Positions 28,360 to 36,133 of a DNA stretch of 40,535 bases are shown here, in pieces. The notes under the pieces were generated by a model, which saw only the letters and a list, made by a program, of their open reading frames with translations, had not been told where the DNA came from and did no database searches. The position numbers and the translations under genes are program-made. Origin of the DNA: Minisyncoccota bacterium (GTDB taxonomy: Bacteria > Patescibacteriota > Minisyncoccia > Phycocordibacterales > Zambryskibacteraceae); NCBI GenBank assembly GCA_025450175.1, contig JANWHY010000010.1, forward strand, positions 1 through 40,535, written 5' to 3'. Position 1 is the first letter of the stretch. The number at the start of each line of letters is the position of its first letter.

Positions 28360-29676
28360 TTAACGTGTTCCCCAACGATTGTCCGACATGGTTACCATGG
28401 CCCACGGCAACTGCCAGATGAGTACCACTGTAGAGAACCAGAAGAAGACTACAGCATTGACCCAATTACGATCTCCAGCTTCGATCCTGTAGTAGATCCC
28501 ATGTAGGAAGAGCATTAGGAAGAGCCCTGCCAGGTAGACGATTGGGAGCGTGCCATCGATCACCGGGTTCCAGATCACTGCGCGGAAGAAAACAAGTGGA
28601 GCAAAAACAGCTAAGAAGATATAAGTGTAGAAGAACATGGCAGCCAAAGGATTCTTCTTCCAGAGGAAGGAAGCGGCGATGATGGTCTCTCGTACCCATG
28701 ACTTCTTCCACCTTTGCTGCTGTTTGATGTAGGTTCTAAACTTGTTCGGTACGACGGTGGTGGCCAAGGCCTCGCGAGAGTAGACGCTCTTATACTTGCG
28801 CAAGATATAGTTGGTAAGAGAGCGATCGTCACCGAAAGTGCATGGAGTGCCTAAGAAGGTCTGGTTCTGCCACTCATCGATAAACTCATCCAGGTAACTC
28901 TTACGATAAGCACTGCAGCAACCTGGGCAGCAAGTCACGACCCCAAAGACAGACTCCGCCGCCTTATAAATCTTGAAGGAGATATAGTAACGCAGAGACT
29001 GCATCCTAGTAAGGATATTCTCCTTATAGTTGTGTACGTCAGTGTGACCAGAGACAGCTCCAACCTCCGGGTTGGTAAAGTGCTTGACCAAGTGCCAAAC
29101 ACAATCCTTATCTATGAAGCTATCTGAGTCGACGAAGATGATGATCTCTCCTGTAGCCATCTTCACCCCCTCGGCCATACCATCGCGCTTCCCGCGGTTG
29201 ACCTTCCAGTCTACAACGTCGAAGCGCTTAACAAGATGCCCGAACTCCTTCTGGACCTTCTTCATCTCGAGAAGAGTGTTGTCAGTAGAGCCATCATTGA
29301 TAGCGATCACCTCCATCTTGTGCTTCGGGTAGTTCGCCGCATAGAAGCATCGCAAGGTTTGGGCAATATTATCTCCCTCATTTTTGGCCGGTACGACGAA
29401 GGAGACAGAGGGTACATAACTCGTATCCACCGCAACACTCTTGTGGAAGTACGACAGCGAAAAGCGCGACAGGATGTATGTCGTTATAAGCATGCTATAG
29501 ATAGTAAAGACGATGTGGTCGGTGTGATGACTCCAGGAGAAAAGCTTTATCATCACAATCACGTAGATGATAAAGAAGAATGAGAAACGAAGACCCAGAT
29601 CTCGAGCAATGGTATTGCCCTCTCCTCCTTTGGCCAAAGGATCGCCTTTGTACTTTATCGCCGCAGTTTGCTGCAT
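28360..29676 (-). CDS. Processive GT2 glycosyltransferase, hyaluronan/chitin-synthase-like
   Basis: SFVVPAKNEGDNIAQTL, INDGSTDNT, IIFVDSDSFID, NQTFLGTPCTFGDDRSLTNYILRKYKSVYS, QQQRWKKSWVRE (Q-x-x-R-W), multiple TMs. Confidence 0.92.
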   Translation of the reverse strand: MQQTAAIKYKGDPLAKGGEGNTIARDLGLRFSFFFIIYVIVMIKLFSWSHHTDHIVFTIYSMLITTYILSRFSLSYFHKSVAVDTSYVPSVSFVVPAKNEGDNIAQTLRCFYAANYPKHKMEVIAINDGSTDNTLLEMKKVQKEFGHLVKRFDVVDWKVNRGKRDGMAEGVKMATGEIIIFVDSDSFIDKDCVWHLVKHFTNPEVGAVSGHTDVHNYKENILTRMQSLRYYISFKIYKAAESVFGVVTCCPGCCSAYRKSYLDEFIDEWQNQTFLGTPCTFGDDRSLTNYILRKYKSVYSREALATTVVPNKFRTYIKQQQRWKKSWVRETIIAASFLWKKNPLAAMFFYTYIFLAVFAPLVFFRAVIWNPVIDGTLPIVYLAGLFLMLFLHGIYYRIEAGDRNWVNAVVFFWFSTVVLIWQLPWAMVTMSDNRWGTR

Positions 29677-29755
29677 GATGGAAGTTAGTATTAAGGAATT
29701 TCAGAAATAAAAATTCCCTCTCCATTTAAGCAATAAGAGATGAAATGAGGGTGAA

Positions 29756-29959
29756 CTATTGGAACTTCTCTACCAGAGTTGTGATGAGGTGAGCGAGTTT
29801 GTCGAGCTCTTTAAGATTTTCTTGTAGGACTTTTTTGGCCTTGGGGTCAAGATTCTCATCCATGAGAACGAGCTCAATGTTGGCATGCATAATAGCGAGC
29901 GGGGTACGCAATTCATGTGCAATATATGAAGCTGTGCTCTTGTCTTCTCCTGGGTTCAT
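29756..29959 (-). CDS. Stand-alone HisKA (DHp) domain protein without HATPase
   Basis: MNPGEDKSTASYIAHELRTPLAIMHANIELVLMDENLDPKAKKVLQENLKELDKLAHLITTLVEKFQ-stop; H-box AHELRTPLA. Confidence 0.85.
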   Translation of the reverse strand: MNPGEDKSTASYIAHELRTPLAIMHANIELVLMDENLDPKAKKVLQENLKELDKLAHLITTLVEKFQ

Positions 29960-29970
29960 AAAGTTTTTCG

Positions 29971-30645
29971 TTAAGTCTTTAAACGATACCCAATGCCACG
30001 CACGGTCTCCAAGGTGCCTTCAGCCGTCCCCCAATCAAGCTTCTTGCGAAGATTCTTTACATGCACATCTACCACGTTGGAGAAAGAGCTATAGTTGAAG
30101 TCCCATAAGTGGCTTAAGAGTTCTTCGCGCGAGATCACTTTGTCTGGGTTCCTCAAGAAGTGTTCGAGGAGCATAAATTCCTTAAGAGTAAGTGGTAACT
30201 CTTTGCCCCGCTTAGAGGCCTTGAGAGTGGTGGTATTGAGCTCCACATCGTGAGTCGAGAGGATGGTGGGTATGGCAGTGTGTGGGCGCCTGAAGATGGA
30301 GGTGATGCGAGCCAAGAGCTCATCGAAGGAGAAGGGCTTAACTATGTAGTCATCTGCACCTGAGAGAAGGAGCTCCACCTTAATGTCAGTTTCATTCCTC
30401 GCCGTTAGTATGATGATGGGGGTAGTAATGTTCCTTTCGCGCAAGGCCTTGGTTATAGAGAAGCCGTCTCTATCGGGGAGCATAAGGTCGAGGATCACCA
30501 GGTCGTAATCCATATGGTTGAGCGAGAGGCGCTTGAAACCTTCCTCACCATTGTTGATCACATCTACGGCATAGCCCTTCTTCTCGAGTCCTGCCTTAAT
30601 GACCTCGGCTAGCTTAACCTCGTCTTCTACAATAAGTATTCTCAT
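29971..30645 (-). CDS. OmpR/PhoB-family response regulator
   Basis: MRILIVEDEVKLAEVIKAGLEKKGY...DLVILDLMLPDRDGF...IVKPFSFDELLARI; winged helix ELLSHLWDFNYSSFSNVVDVHVKNLRKKLDWG..ETVRGIGYRL. Confidence 0.96.
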   Translation of the reverse strand: MRILIVEDEVKLAEVIKAGLEKKGYAVDVINNGEEGFKRLSLNHMDYDLVILDLMLPDRDGFSITKALRERNITTPIIILTARNETDIKVELLLSGADDYIVKPFSFDELLARITSIFRRPHTAIPTILSTHDVELNTTTLKASKRGKELPLTLKEFMLLEHFLRNPDKVISREELLSHLWDFNYSSFSNVVDVHVKNLRKKLDWGTAEGTLETVRGIGYRLKT

Positions 30646-30667
30646 ATCAAAAGCTTATAACTCCCGG

Positions 30668-30693
30668 ATGAAGCCTTCATGAAGGAGCTTCAT
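30668..30693. promoter_or_regulatory. ATGAAG-N5-ATGAAG direct repeat (CTTCAT on the reverse strand) with CTTCATGAAG palindrome; candidate response-regulator box
   Basis: GATGAAGCCTTCATGAAGGAGCTTCAT in the divergent regulator/dehydrogenase intergenic region. Confidence 0.45.
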
Positions 30694-30740
30694 AATACTA
30701 TACACAAAGATTTCATACTCTACATATACACTTACAAACT

Positions 30741-31664
30741 ATGACAAAAAAACAACATGTAAAGATTGGCTGCATAGGCCAAGGGTTCGTGGGTAAGAAT
30801 CAGGCAGATGACTTCGAGCGGCGTGGGTTTGAGGTAGTTAGGTATTCCTTGGAGCCAAACTTTATCAACAATGCTCCCCTCATCGAGGGTTGCGATGTGG
30901 TCTTCATAGCTGTGCCTACCCCTACTCTACCTACTGGTTTCGACTACAACACCGTACGCCAAGCTCTGACTAAGGTCGGAGTGGGTAAGATTGCGGTGAT
31001 CAAGTCTACAGTGATTCCTGGTACTACAGAGATTTTGCAAAAGGAGAATCCCCAACTCATCGTTCTCCATGCCCCGGAGTTCTTGAGTGAGGCTACCGCT
31101 GCTCGTGATGCCGCCTTCCCTACTCGTAATATTGTGGGAATGCCATCTAACAGTTCCCGACACCGAATGGCCGCAGAACTGGTACTCGAGATTCTCCCTC
31201 ATGCACCTTACAATAGGATCTCTTCTTCTAAAGAAGCTGAGCTTATAAAGTATGGTCGCAATACTTTAGGCTATACTCGTATTATCTTTGCAAACATTCT
31301 TTACGAACTCGCAAACCAAGTAGGAGCCGACTGGCAAGTGATAGAAGAAGCCATGAGTGCCGACCCAGAGACAGGACCTACTTACATGAGACCGCTCCAT
31401 AAGTCTGGACGCGGAGCTGGAGGTCACTGCTTTATCAAAGACTTCGCCGCTATGAGAGAATTCTTCCAAGAACATGTAGGTAGCGAGAAGAACTCTCTAC
31501 GAGTTCTAGAAGCTCTCGAAGAGAAGAACCTGGAACTCTTGAGATCGACGAGCAAAGATCTAGACCTCCTCGCTGGAGTATATGGTCCAGATATCTCCCC
31601 TATTCAGAGAGACGGACTAGATCCTATTCTTGCTGTAAAGCAAACTAAGAGAAAGAGTGCTTAA
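30741..31664 (+). CDS. UDP-glucose/GDP-mannose dehydrogenase family protein, short form
   Basis: IGCIGQGFVGKNQADDF Rossmann-like; VVFIAVPTPT; STVIPGTTE; APEFLSE; AELIKYGRNTLGYTRIIFANILYELA; GAGGHCFIKD (Cys-containing GGxCFxKD). Canonical C-terminal domain not apparent. Confidence 0.85.
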   Translation: MTKKQHVKIGCIGQGFVGKNQADDFERRGFEVVRYSLEPNFINNAPLIEGCDVVFIAVPTPTLPTGFDYNTVRQALTKVGVGKIAVIKSTVIPGTTEILQKENPQLIVLHAPEFLSEATAARDAAFPTRNIVGMPSNSSRHRMAAELVLEILPHAPYNRISSSKEAELIKYGRNTLGYTRIIFANILYELANQVGADWQVIEEAMSADPETGPTYMRPLHKSGRGAGGHCFIKDFAAMREFFQEHVGSEKNSLRVLEALEEKNLELLRSTSKDLDLLAGVYGPDISPIQRDGLDPILAVKQTKRKSA

Positions 31665-31985
31665 GGCTAATCCGAGATCTCTTACACCCGTGGCATCTTG
31701 GAGTCCGAAGCGAAGCGCAATTACAAGAAGGTGAAGAGCTAGTACGAAAGCGATAATCCGGACGAATAATCCTAAGACTAAGAGACTGCCAAGTACTATC
31801 TCGAATATCGCGTTTCCTAATACAATTCTTTCTGCTGAGAGACCAGAAAAGCTTGTGGCCCAATCTGGGACAATCCCTGCCCAGGCCGAGAGAGCTGTGA
31901 CCTGTGAGAATCCGAACCAGAGAAAAACTCCTGCCAGACTCAAGCGCAATATATAGAGACCCAATTTATGATTATTCATATTCAT
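31617..31985 (-). CDS. DoxX-like small membrane protein
   Basis: YILRLSLAGVFLWFGFSQV...IFEIVLGSLLVLGLFVRIIAFVLALHLLVIAL; TAAAAT 6 nt before ATG. Confidence 0.75.
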   Translation of the reverse strand: MNMNNHKLGLYILRLSLAGVFLWFGFSQVTALSAWAGIVPDWATSFSGLSAERIVLGNAIFEIVLGSLLVLGLFVRIIAFVLALHLLVIALRFGLQDATGVRDLGLALSTLSLSLLYSKNRI

Positions 31986-32002
31986 AAAAATATTTTAGCA
32001 TG

Positions 32003-32031
32003 AAGGCCGCGAGTGTCGAACTCGCGGCCTT
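32003..32031. terminator. Hairpin AAGGCCGCGAG...CTCGCGGCCTT
   Basis: Perfect 11-bp arms downstream of 32038..32211 (reverse) and upstream of the DoxX-like gene. Confidence 0.75.
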
Positions 32032-32037
32032 AAAGAT

Positions 32038-32211
32038 CTAGTTGTTCGTCCAGACAAGTTCCAAGGGGAACTCCTTAATCTTATCCTGATGCAGTCGGAC
32101 AAGATTGCCAAGGGCTTCGTCTTCAGTATCTCCCTTGCCCTTCGCTTCGGGATTTTCAAGAAGCGTTGTAACAACTTCCCCTTCCTTCCACTTACAAAGA
32201 ACCTTAGCCAT
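32038..32211 (-). CDS. Small hypothetical protein (57 aa), absent from the ORF track
   Basis: SD CGGAGGTGCT-ATG; MAKVLCKWKEGEVVTTLLENPEAKGKGDTEDEALGNLVRLHQDKIKEFPLELVWTNN; terminator downstream. Confidence 0.6.
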   Translation of the reverse strand: MAKVLCKWKEGEVVTTLLENPEAKGKGDTEDEALGNLVRLHQDKIKEFPLELVWTNN

Positions 32212-32260
32212 AGCACCTCCGATGAGATTCTCACATTATGAGGATGAAGATTTTATTAGC

Positions 32261-32638
32261 TTATTTAGCTTCCATGTCGGGTTGGAAGAGTCCAAAAGTA
32301 TTGCCCTCTGTATCAAGAAAATAGCCCTGCCAACACACTCCAGGTATTGCAAACTTAGGTAACGCAATTTGACCAGCCGTATCTAAAATTTTTTTAGAAG
32401 CTTCGTCGAAATTATCTACCTGCATCGAACAGGTAAAAGCATTGGTTCCGGCTGGTCCCATAGGTACAGGTGCGGGACGCTTCAAGAGACCTCCTCTTGG
32501 GCCTTTAGTTTCTATACGCCAATACTCCACAGGTAGACCCTCTGCTTTAGCAAACTTCCATCCAAACAAAGATTCGTAAAAGTTCTTAGCACGCTCTATA
32601 TTGTCTGCTTGAATCTCAAAATAGCTTGGTCCATTCAT
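32261..32638 (-). CDS. VOC/glyoxalase family protein
   Basis: SYFEIQADNIERAKNFYESLFGWKF...GYFLDTEGNTFGLFQPD; TATAAT 7 nt before ATG. Confidence 0.88.
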   Translation of the reverse strand: MNGPSYFEIQADNIERAKNFYESLFGWKFAKAEGLPVEYWRIETKGPRGGLLKRPAPVPMGPAGTNAFTCSMQVDNFDEASKKILDTAGQIALPKFAIPGVCWQGYFLDTEGNTFGLFQPDMEAK

Positions 32639-32774
32639 ACATTTAATTATAGTAAAAAAGTTGCTTGAACGTATGATGAAGTCGGAACTTTTTTGGAACA
32701 AAAGTATACAAAATGAAAGCCGCCACACCGAGAGTGCTGATGTGACAAGCTTTCTCAATGAAGCGACCTACTAT

Positions 32775-33296
32775 TCACCCCCTATACTCTTCCAAGAACT
32801 TCTCCCATGTTGAGTCCCTGTGAACATACATCTCTCCCCAGAAGTGAGCTGCGAGAAGCCCATGAAGCTCATATGCTCCCCAAACTGCAAGTTCTTTAAA
32901 CTCCATTTCCGTTTCCGTGTCTGGGAAAACTATAGACTGAGCTTTTTCATCCAGGAGCTTAAAGTCGAATTTCCTGTAAAAATCGTCATCGAACTTGGTC
33001 TCTTCCAACCTGCCATCCACGATCTTTGGTTGCCAACGACTTGAATTCAACTGAAAGCTGAAAAAGAGTGCGGGGTAATTCTTCCGCTCATCAAGATCGT
33101 GGGGTACAGAAACCATCCCCCCAGATAGATATTGGTAACTACCTTCTTGAGCTGTTCGTGGTCTGTACTCCTTCCCTTGACTATCTTTCCCAACTATTAG
33201 GATTATGCCATCAGGTTGGATACCGAGTCTATAATCAACTCTTATCAGTAATTGATCATCATTCGGATACCCCTGTTTCGAAGAAATGGCCATCAT
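32775..33296 (-). CDS. Hypothetical protein
   Basis: ATG preceded by SD TTTGGAGGCTGACAAG; complete ORF; no domain recognised. Confidence 0.55.
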   Translation of the reverse strand: MMAISSKQGYPNDDQLLIRVDYRLGIQPDGIILIVGKDSQGKEYRPRTAQEGSYQYLSGGMVSVPHDLDERKNYPALFFSFQLNSSRWQPKIVDGRLEETKFDDDFYRKFDFKLLDEKAQSIVFPDTETEMEFKELAVWGAYELHGLLAAHFWGEMYVHRDSTWEKFLEEYRG

Positions 33297-33431
33297 TCTT
33301 GTCAGCCTCCAAACGAACAATATAATATCAAAATTAGGATGTCAAATAGTGCGCCGTGTGATATGAAGTTGTAAGCATCCTGAGCTAGGTTAAATAGAAA
33401 AAAGTATAGTTTTCTGCTACATTGGACCCAT

Positions 33432-33502
33432 TGCCGGATCGTCTAATGGTAGGACATCGCCCTTTGGAGGCGAGTATCTTGGTTCGAATCCAAGTCCGGC
33501 AG
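33432..33502 (+). tRNA. tRNA-Gln (anticodon TTG)
   Basis: TGCCGGATCGTCTAATGGTAGGACATCGCCCTTTGGAGGCGAGTATCTTGGTTCGAATCCAAGTCCGGCAG. Confidence 0.95.
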
Positions 33503-33579
33503 TTAGAGAACCTTTTGATAACTTTTGGTTATAGATGGATAGTCTTGATATTTTAAATTATTTGTGTTATCATGGAGAG

Positions 33580-33804
33580 ATGAAAAAAGTGTCTAACCAA
33601 GTGATGCCAAACGAAATACCTCTAACCACCGTGGAATTTCTCGAAAGCTATAACAGTAACATGCCCGATAACTATCCTCGTGCCTCTTTAGCTTTGCTTG
33701 AGAAGTTTAAGCAAACTCACCTTAAGCTCTTTAAGGTAGACGGCTATTGGACTCTCAACCAACACAGGAAGCGTATAATTGAGTGGCTACCTCAGAATAT
33801 CTAA
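33580..33804 (+). CDS. Small conserved-looking hypothetical protein
   Basis: MKKVSNQVMPNEIPLTTVEFLESYNSNMPDNYPRASLALLEKFKQTHLKLFKVDGYWTLNQHRKRIIEWL; TATCAT 6 nt before ATG. Confidence 0.65.
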   Translation: MKKVSNQVMPNEIPLTTVEFLESYNSNMPDNYPRASLALLEKFKQTHLKLFKVDGYWTLNQHRKRIIEWLPQNI

Positions 33805-33807
33805 TTC

Positions 33808-34989
33808 ATGAAATATTCCAATCCTAGACCCATAAGATCTTCGAAATATTCTCATACAAGACACGAGACTAGTAAGAGACCCCAGAAGAGTTTCTCCGAT
33901 ATTTCTAAATTTATCAACAAGGCCGTTATTACCGAAGAGGTAGAGACCTTCGTCCCCGATCACACCTTCCTAGATTTCAACCTCAATCCTTTACTTATAA
34001 AGAACATCTTAAGTAAGGGCTATGACAAACCGACCCCCATCCAAGATCGCGCTATTAGTCATATTTTGCGGCGAGAAGATATTGTAGGAATAGCAAATAC
34101 GGGCACTGGCAAGACAGGAGCCTTCCTCATACCGCTCGTCAACAAGGTGTTACAAAACCCCGATGAGAAGATTCTCATCATTGCCCCAGTGCGCGAGCTT
34201 GCCTTACAGATCAATGAGGAACTTCTACAGTTTGCTCGTGGGTCCGGCTTATTCTCTACCGTGCTTATTGGTGGTGCCCATATTGGTAAGCAGATTAGAG
34301 AGTTGCGAGGTCGCTCCAATTTCATCATAGGTACTCCGGGTCGGCTCAAGGACCACCTTGAGTCGGGTTACTTGAACCTCTCTGGAGTTAGGACTCTAGT
34401 CCTAGATGAAGCTGACCGGATGCTTGATATGGGATTTATTAACGATGTTAGATTTATAGTGTCTAAGATGCCTCAAGAGCGTCACACTCTCTTTTTCTCC
34501 GCAACACTATCGAAAGATATTGAGAAGCTGATTCACGAATTTTTACAAACCCCAACAAGAATCTCAGTCAAAACTCAAGATACTGCAAAAAATATTGACC
34601 AAGATATCATCCGTCTCTCCGGTAAGAACAAGTTTGATGTGCTAAAAGATCTCCTTACTCAAAAAGAGTTTAGTAAGACCCTCGTTTTCACCCGTACCAA
34701 GCATGGGGCCGACAAGCTCTCCAAAGCACTTAAGACCCTTGGTATTAAGGCAGATGCTATACATGGCAACAAGAACCAGAATGCTCGGAATCGGATCCTC
34801 GAAGATTTCAAAAAAGAGCGGGTCAATGTGCTGATCGCTACCGACGTTGCTGCACGCGGTCTAGATATCCCCCTAATTTCTCACGTTATCAATTACGATC
34901 TTCCTGCAACTTACGAAGATTACGTTCATAGGATTGGTCGTACCGGCCGCGCTGCCAAGATGGGTAAGGCCCTCACTTTCATCGAGTAA
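33808..34989 (+). CDS. DEAD-box RNA helicase (RhlE-like)
   Basis: Q motif PTPIQ; ANTGTGKTGAF; LVLDEADRMLDMGF; FSATLS; VARGLDIP; YVHRIGRTGRA. Confidence 0.95.
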   Translation: MKYSNPRPIRSSKYSHTRHETSKRPQKSFSDISKFINKAVITEEVETFVPDHTFLDFNLNPLLIKNILSKGYDKPTPIQDRAISHILRREDIVGIANTGTGKTGAFLIPLVNKVLQNPDEKILIIAPVRELALQINEELLQFARGSGLFSTVLIGGAHIGKQIRELRGRSNFIIGTPGRLKDHLESGYLNLSGVRTLVLDEADRMLDMGFINDVRFIVSKMPQERHTLFFSATLSKDIEKLIHEFLQTPTRISVKTQDTAKNIDQDIIRLSGKNKFDVLKDLLTQKEFSKTLVFTRTKHGADKLSKALKTLGIKADAIHGNKNQNARNRILEDFKKERVNVLIATDVAARGLDIPLISHVINYDLPATYEDYVHRIGRTGRAAKMGKALTFIE

Positions 34990-34992
34990 TAT

Positions 34993-36036
34993 CTACTTAG
35001 CTATCGAACTAGCTAACGCGATTTCTAGAGCGAGTTCAGGGATACTGGTGCGACCGGAGTTTTCGTAAGCTTCGATAAATTTGAGTAGCACGTCACTAGT
35101 GAGATTGGGCCCGGCTTTGGCCGCCAAGCTTTCTAAGAATTTATAATCATCCTCAGAGATCTGACTCTCGATATAGGAGTTCATCCCAGCTTTAAGTCGA
35201 AGGAGGAAGAGGAAGCGCAGGCGCTCAAGAATGAGTTTGGCGAAGAGTTTAGAGTCGGCATTGGCCTCCCCTGCTTGTGCTATTGCCTTAAGGCCTTTTT
35301 CTAAACTATTTTCTACTATCGCCTCGAGGATATTCCTCACCAACTCTTGCTTGGGCGCTCCAGTGACCACCTCGATCTCCTCTCTAGTGATTTTCTTATC
35401 CTTCGTCGAAGAAAGCACTTTCTCTAAAATACCGTGAGCATCGCGGAAGGATCCGTCGCCAAGTAGCGCCACCAACTCCGCCGCATCAGCAGCGAGAGTT
35501 ACCCCTTCCGACTTCGCCACTCCTTCTGCAAAACCTTTTAGAATAGCCTGAGTCGGTTGCTTGAATAGAAAAGTCTGGCACCTCGAGATCACAGTCTCGG
35601 GTACCTTCTCAAGCTCGGTCGTCGCTAAGATAAAGACTACATAGTGCGGCGGTTCTTCCAGAGTCTTAAGAAATGCGTTCCACGCATCACGGGTAAGCAT
35701 GTGTACCTCATCGATAATATAGACCTTGTACTTAGATTCGTAAGGAAGAGTGATAACAGATTCTCGGATACCTCGAATGTCATCAATACCTCTGTTCGAT
35801 GCGGCATCCATCTCCACAAGGTCGCTCTGCGAGGTGCCGATCTCGCGAGCAAGGATACGGGCCATGGAGGTCTTGCCCGTACCACGCGATCCCGAGAAAA
35901 GATAAGCGTGAGAGATGTTGCCAAGCTTGATAGCTCCTTCGAGCACCTTCACAACATGATCCTGGCCGATAACGTCCTTAAACTTTGCTGGGCGGTATTT
36001 ACGATAGAGGACCCCGGCAGGCTTCTCACTTTTCAT
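34993..36036 (-). CDS. dnaX: DNA polymerase III subunit gamma/tau (short form)
   Basis: MKSEKPAGVLYRKYRPAKFKDVIGQDHVVKVLEGAIKLGNISHAYLFSGSRGTGKTSMARILAREI...YIIDEVHMLTRDAWNAFLKTLEEPP. Start at 36036, TATAAT 7 nt upstream. Confidence 0.95.
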   Translation of the reverse strand: MKSEKPAGVLYRKYRPAKFKDVIGQDHVVKVLEGAIKLGNISHAYLFSGSRGTGKTSMARILAREIGTSQSDLVEMDAASNRGIDDIRGIRESVITLPYESKYKVYIIDEVHMLTRDAWNAFLKTLEEPPHYVVFILATTELEKVPETVISRCQTFLFKQPTQAILKGFAEGVAKSEGVTLAADAAELVALLGDGSFRDAHGILEKVLSSTKDKKITREEIEVVTGAPKQELVRNILEAIVENSLEKGLKAIAQAGEANADSKLFAKLILERLRFLFLLRLKAGMNSYIESQISEDDYKFLESLAAKAGPNLTSDVLLKFIEAYENSGRTSIPELALEIALASSIAK

Positions 36037-36076
36037 GATAGGAATTATAGCGAATATGATCGAATGATACGAATTG

Positions 36077-36114
36077 AAAAAGCTCCCCACCCGCCGCGTT
36101 GGCAAGTGGGAAGC
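36077..36114 (-). terminator. Hairpin plus T5 downstream of the collagen-like lipoprotein gene
   Basis: Reverse strand GCTTCCCAC...GTGGGGAGCTTTTT. Confidence 0.65.
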
Positions 36115-36133
36115 GTTAGGGATTGGAGACAAG

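Noticed and set aside
28336-28362. AT-only repeat (taaatttt units) between GT2 and deacetylase genes
   Set aside because: Simple AT-rich spacer; no evidence of specific function beyond low complexity.
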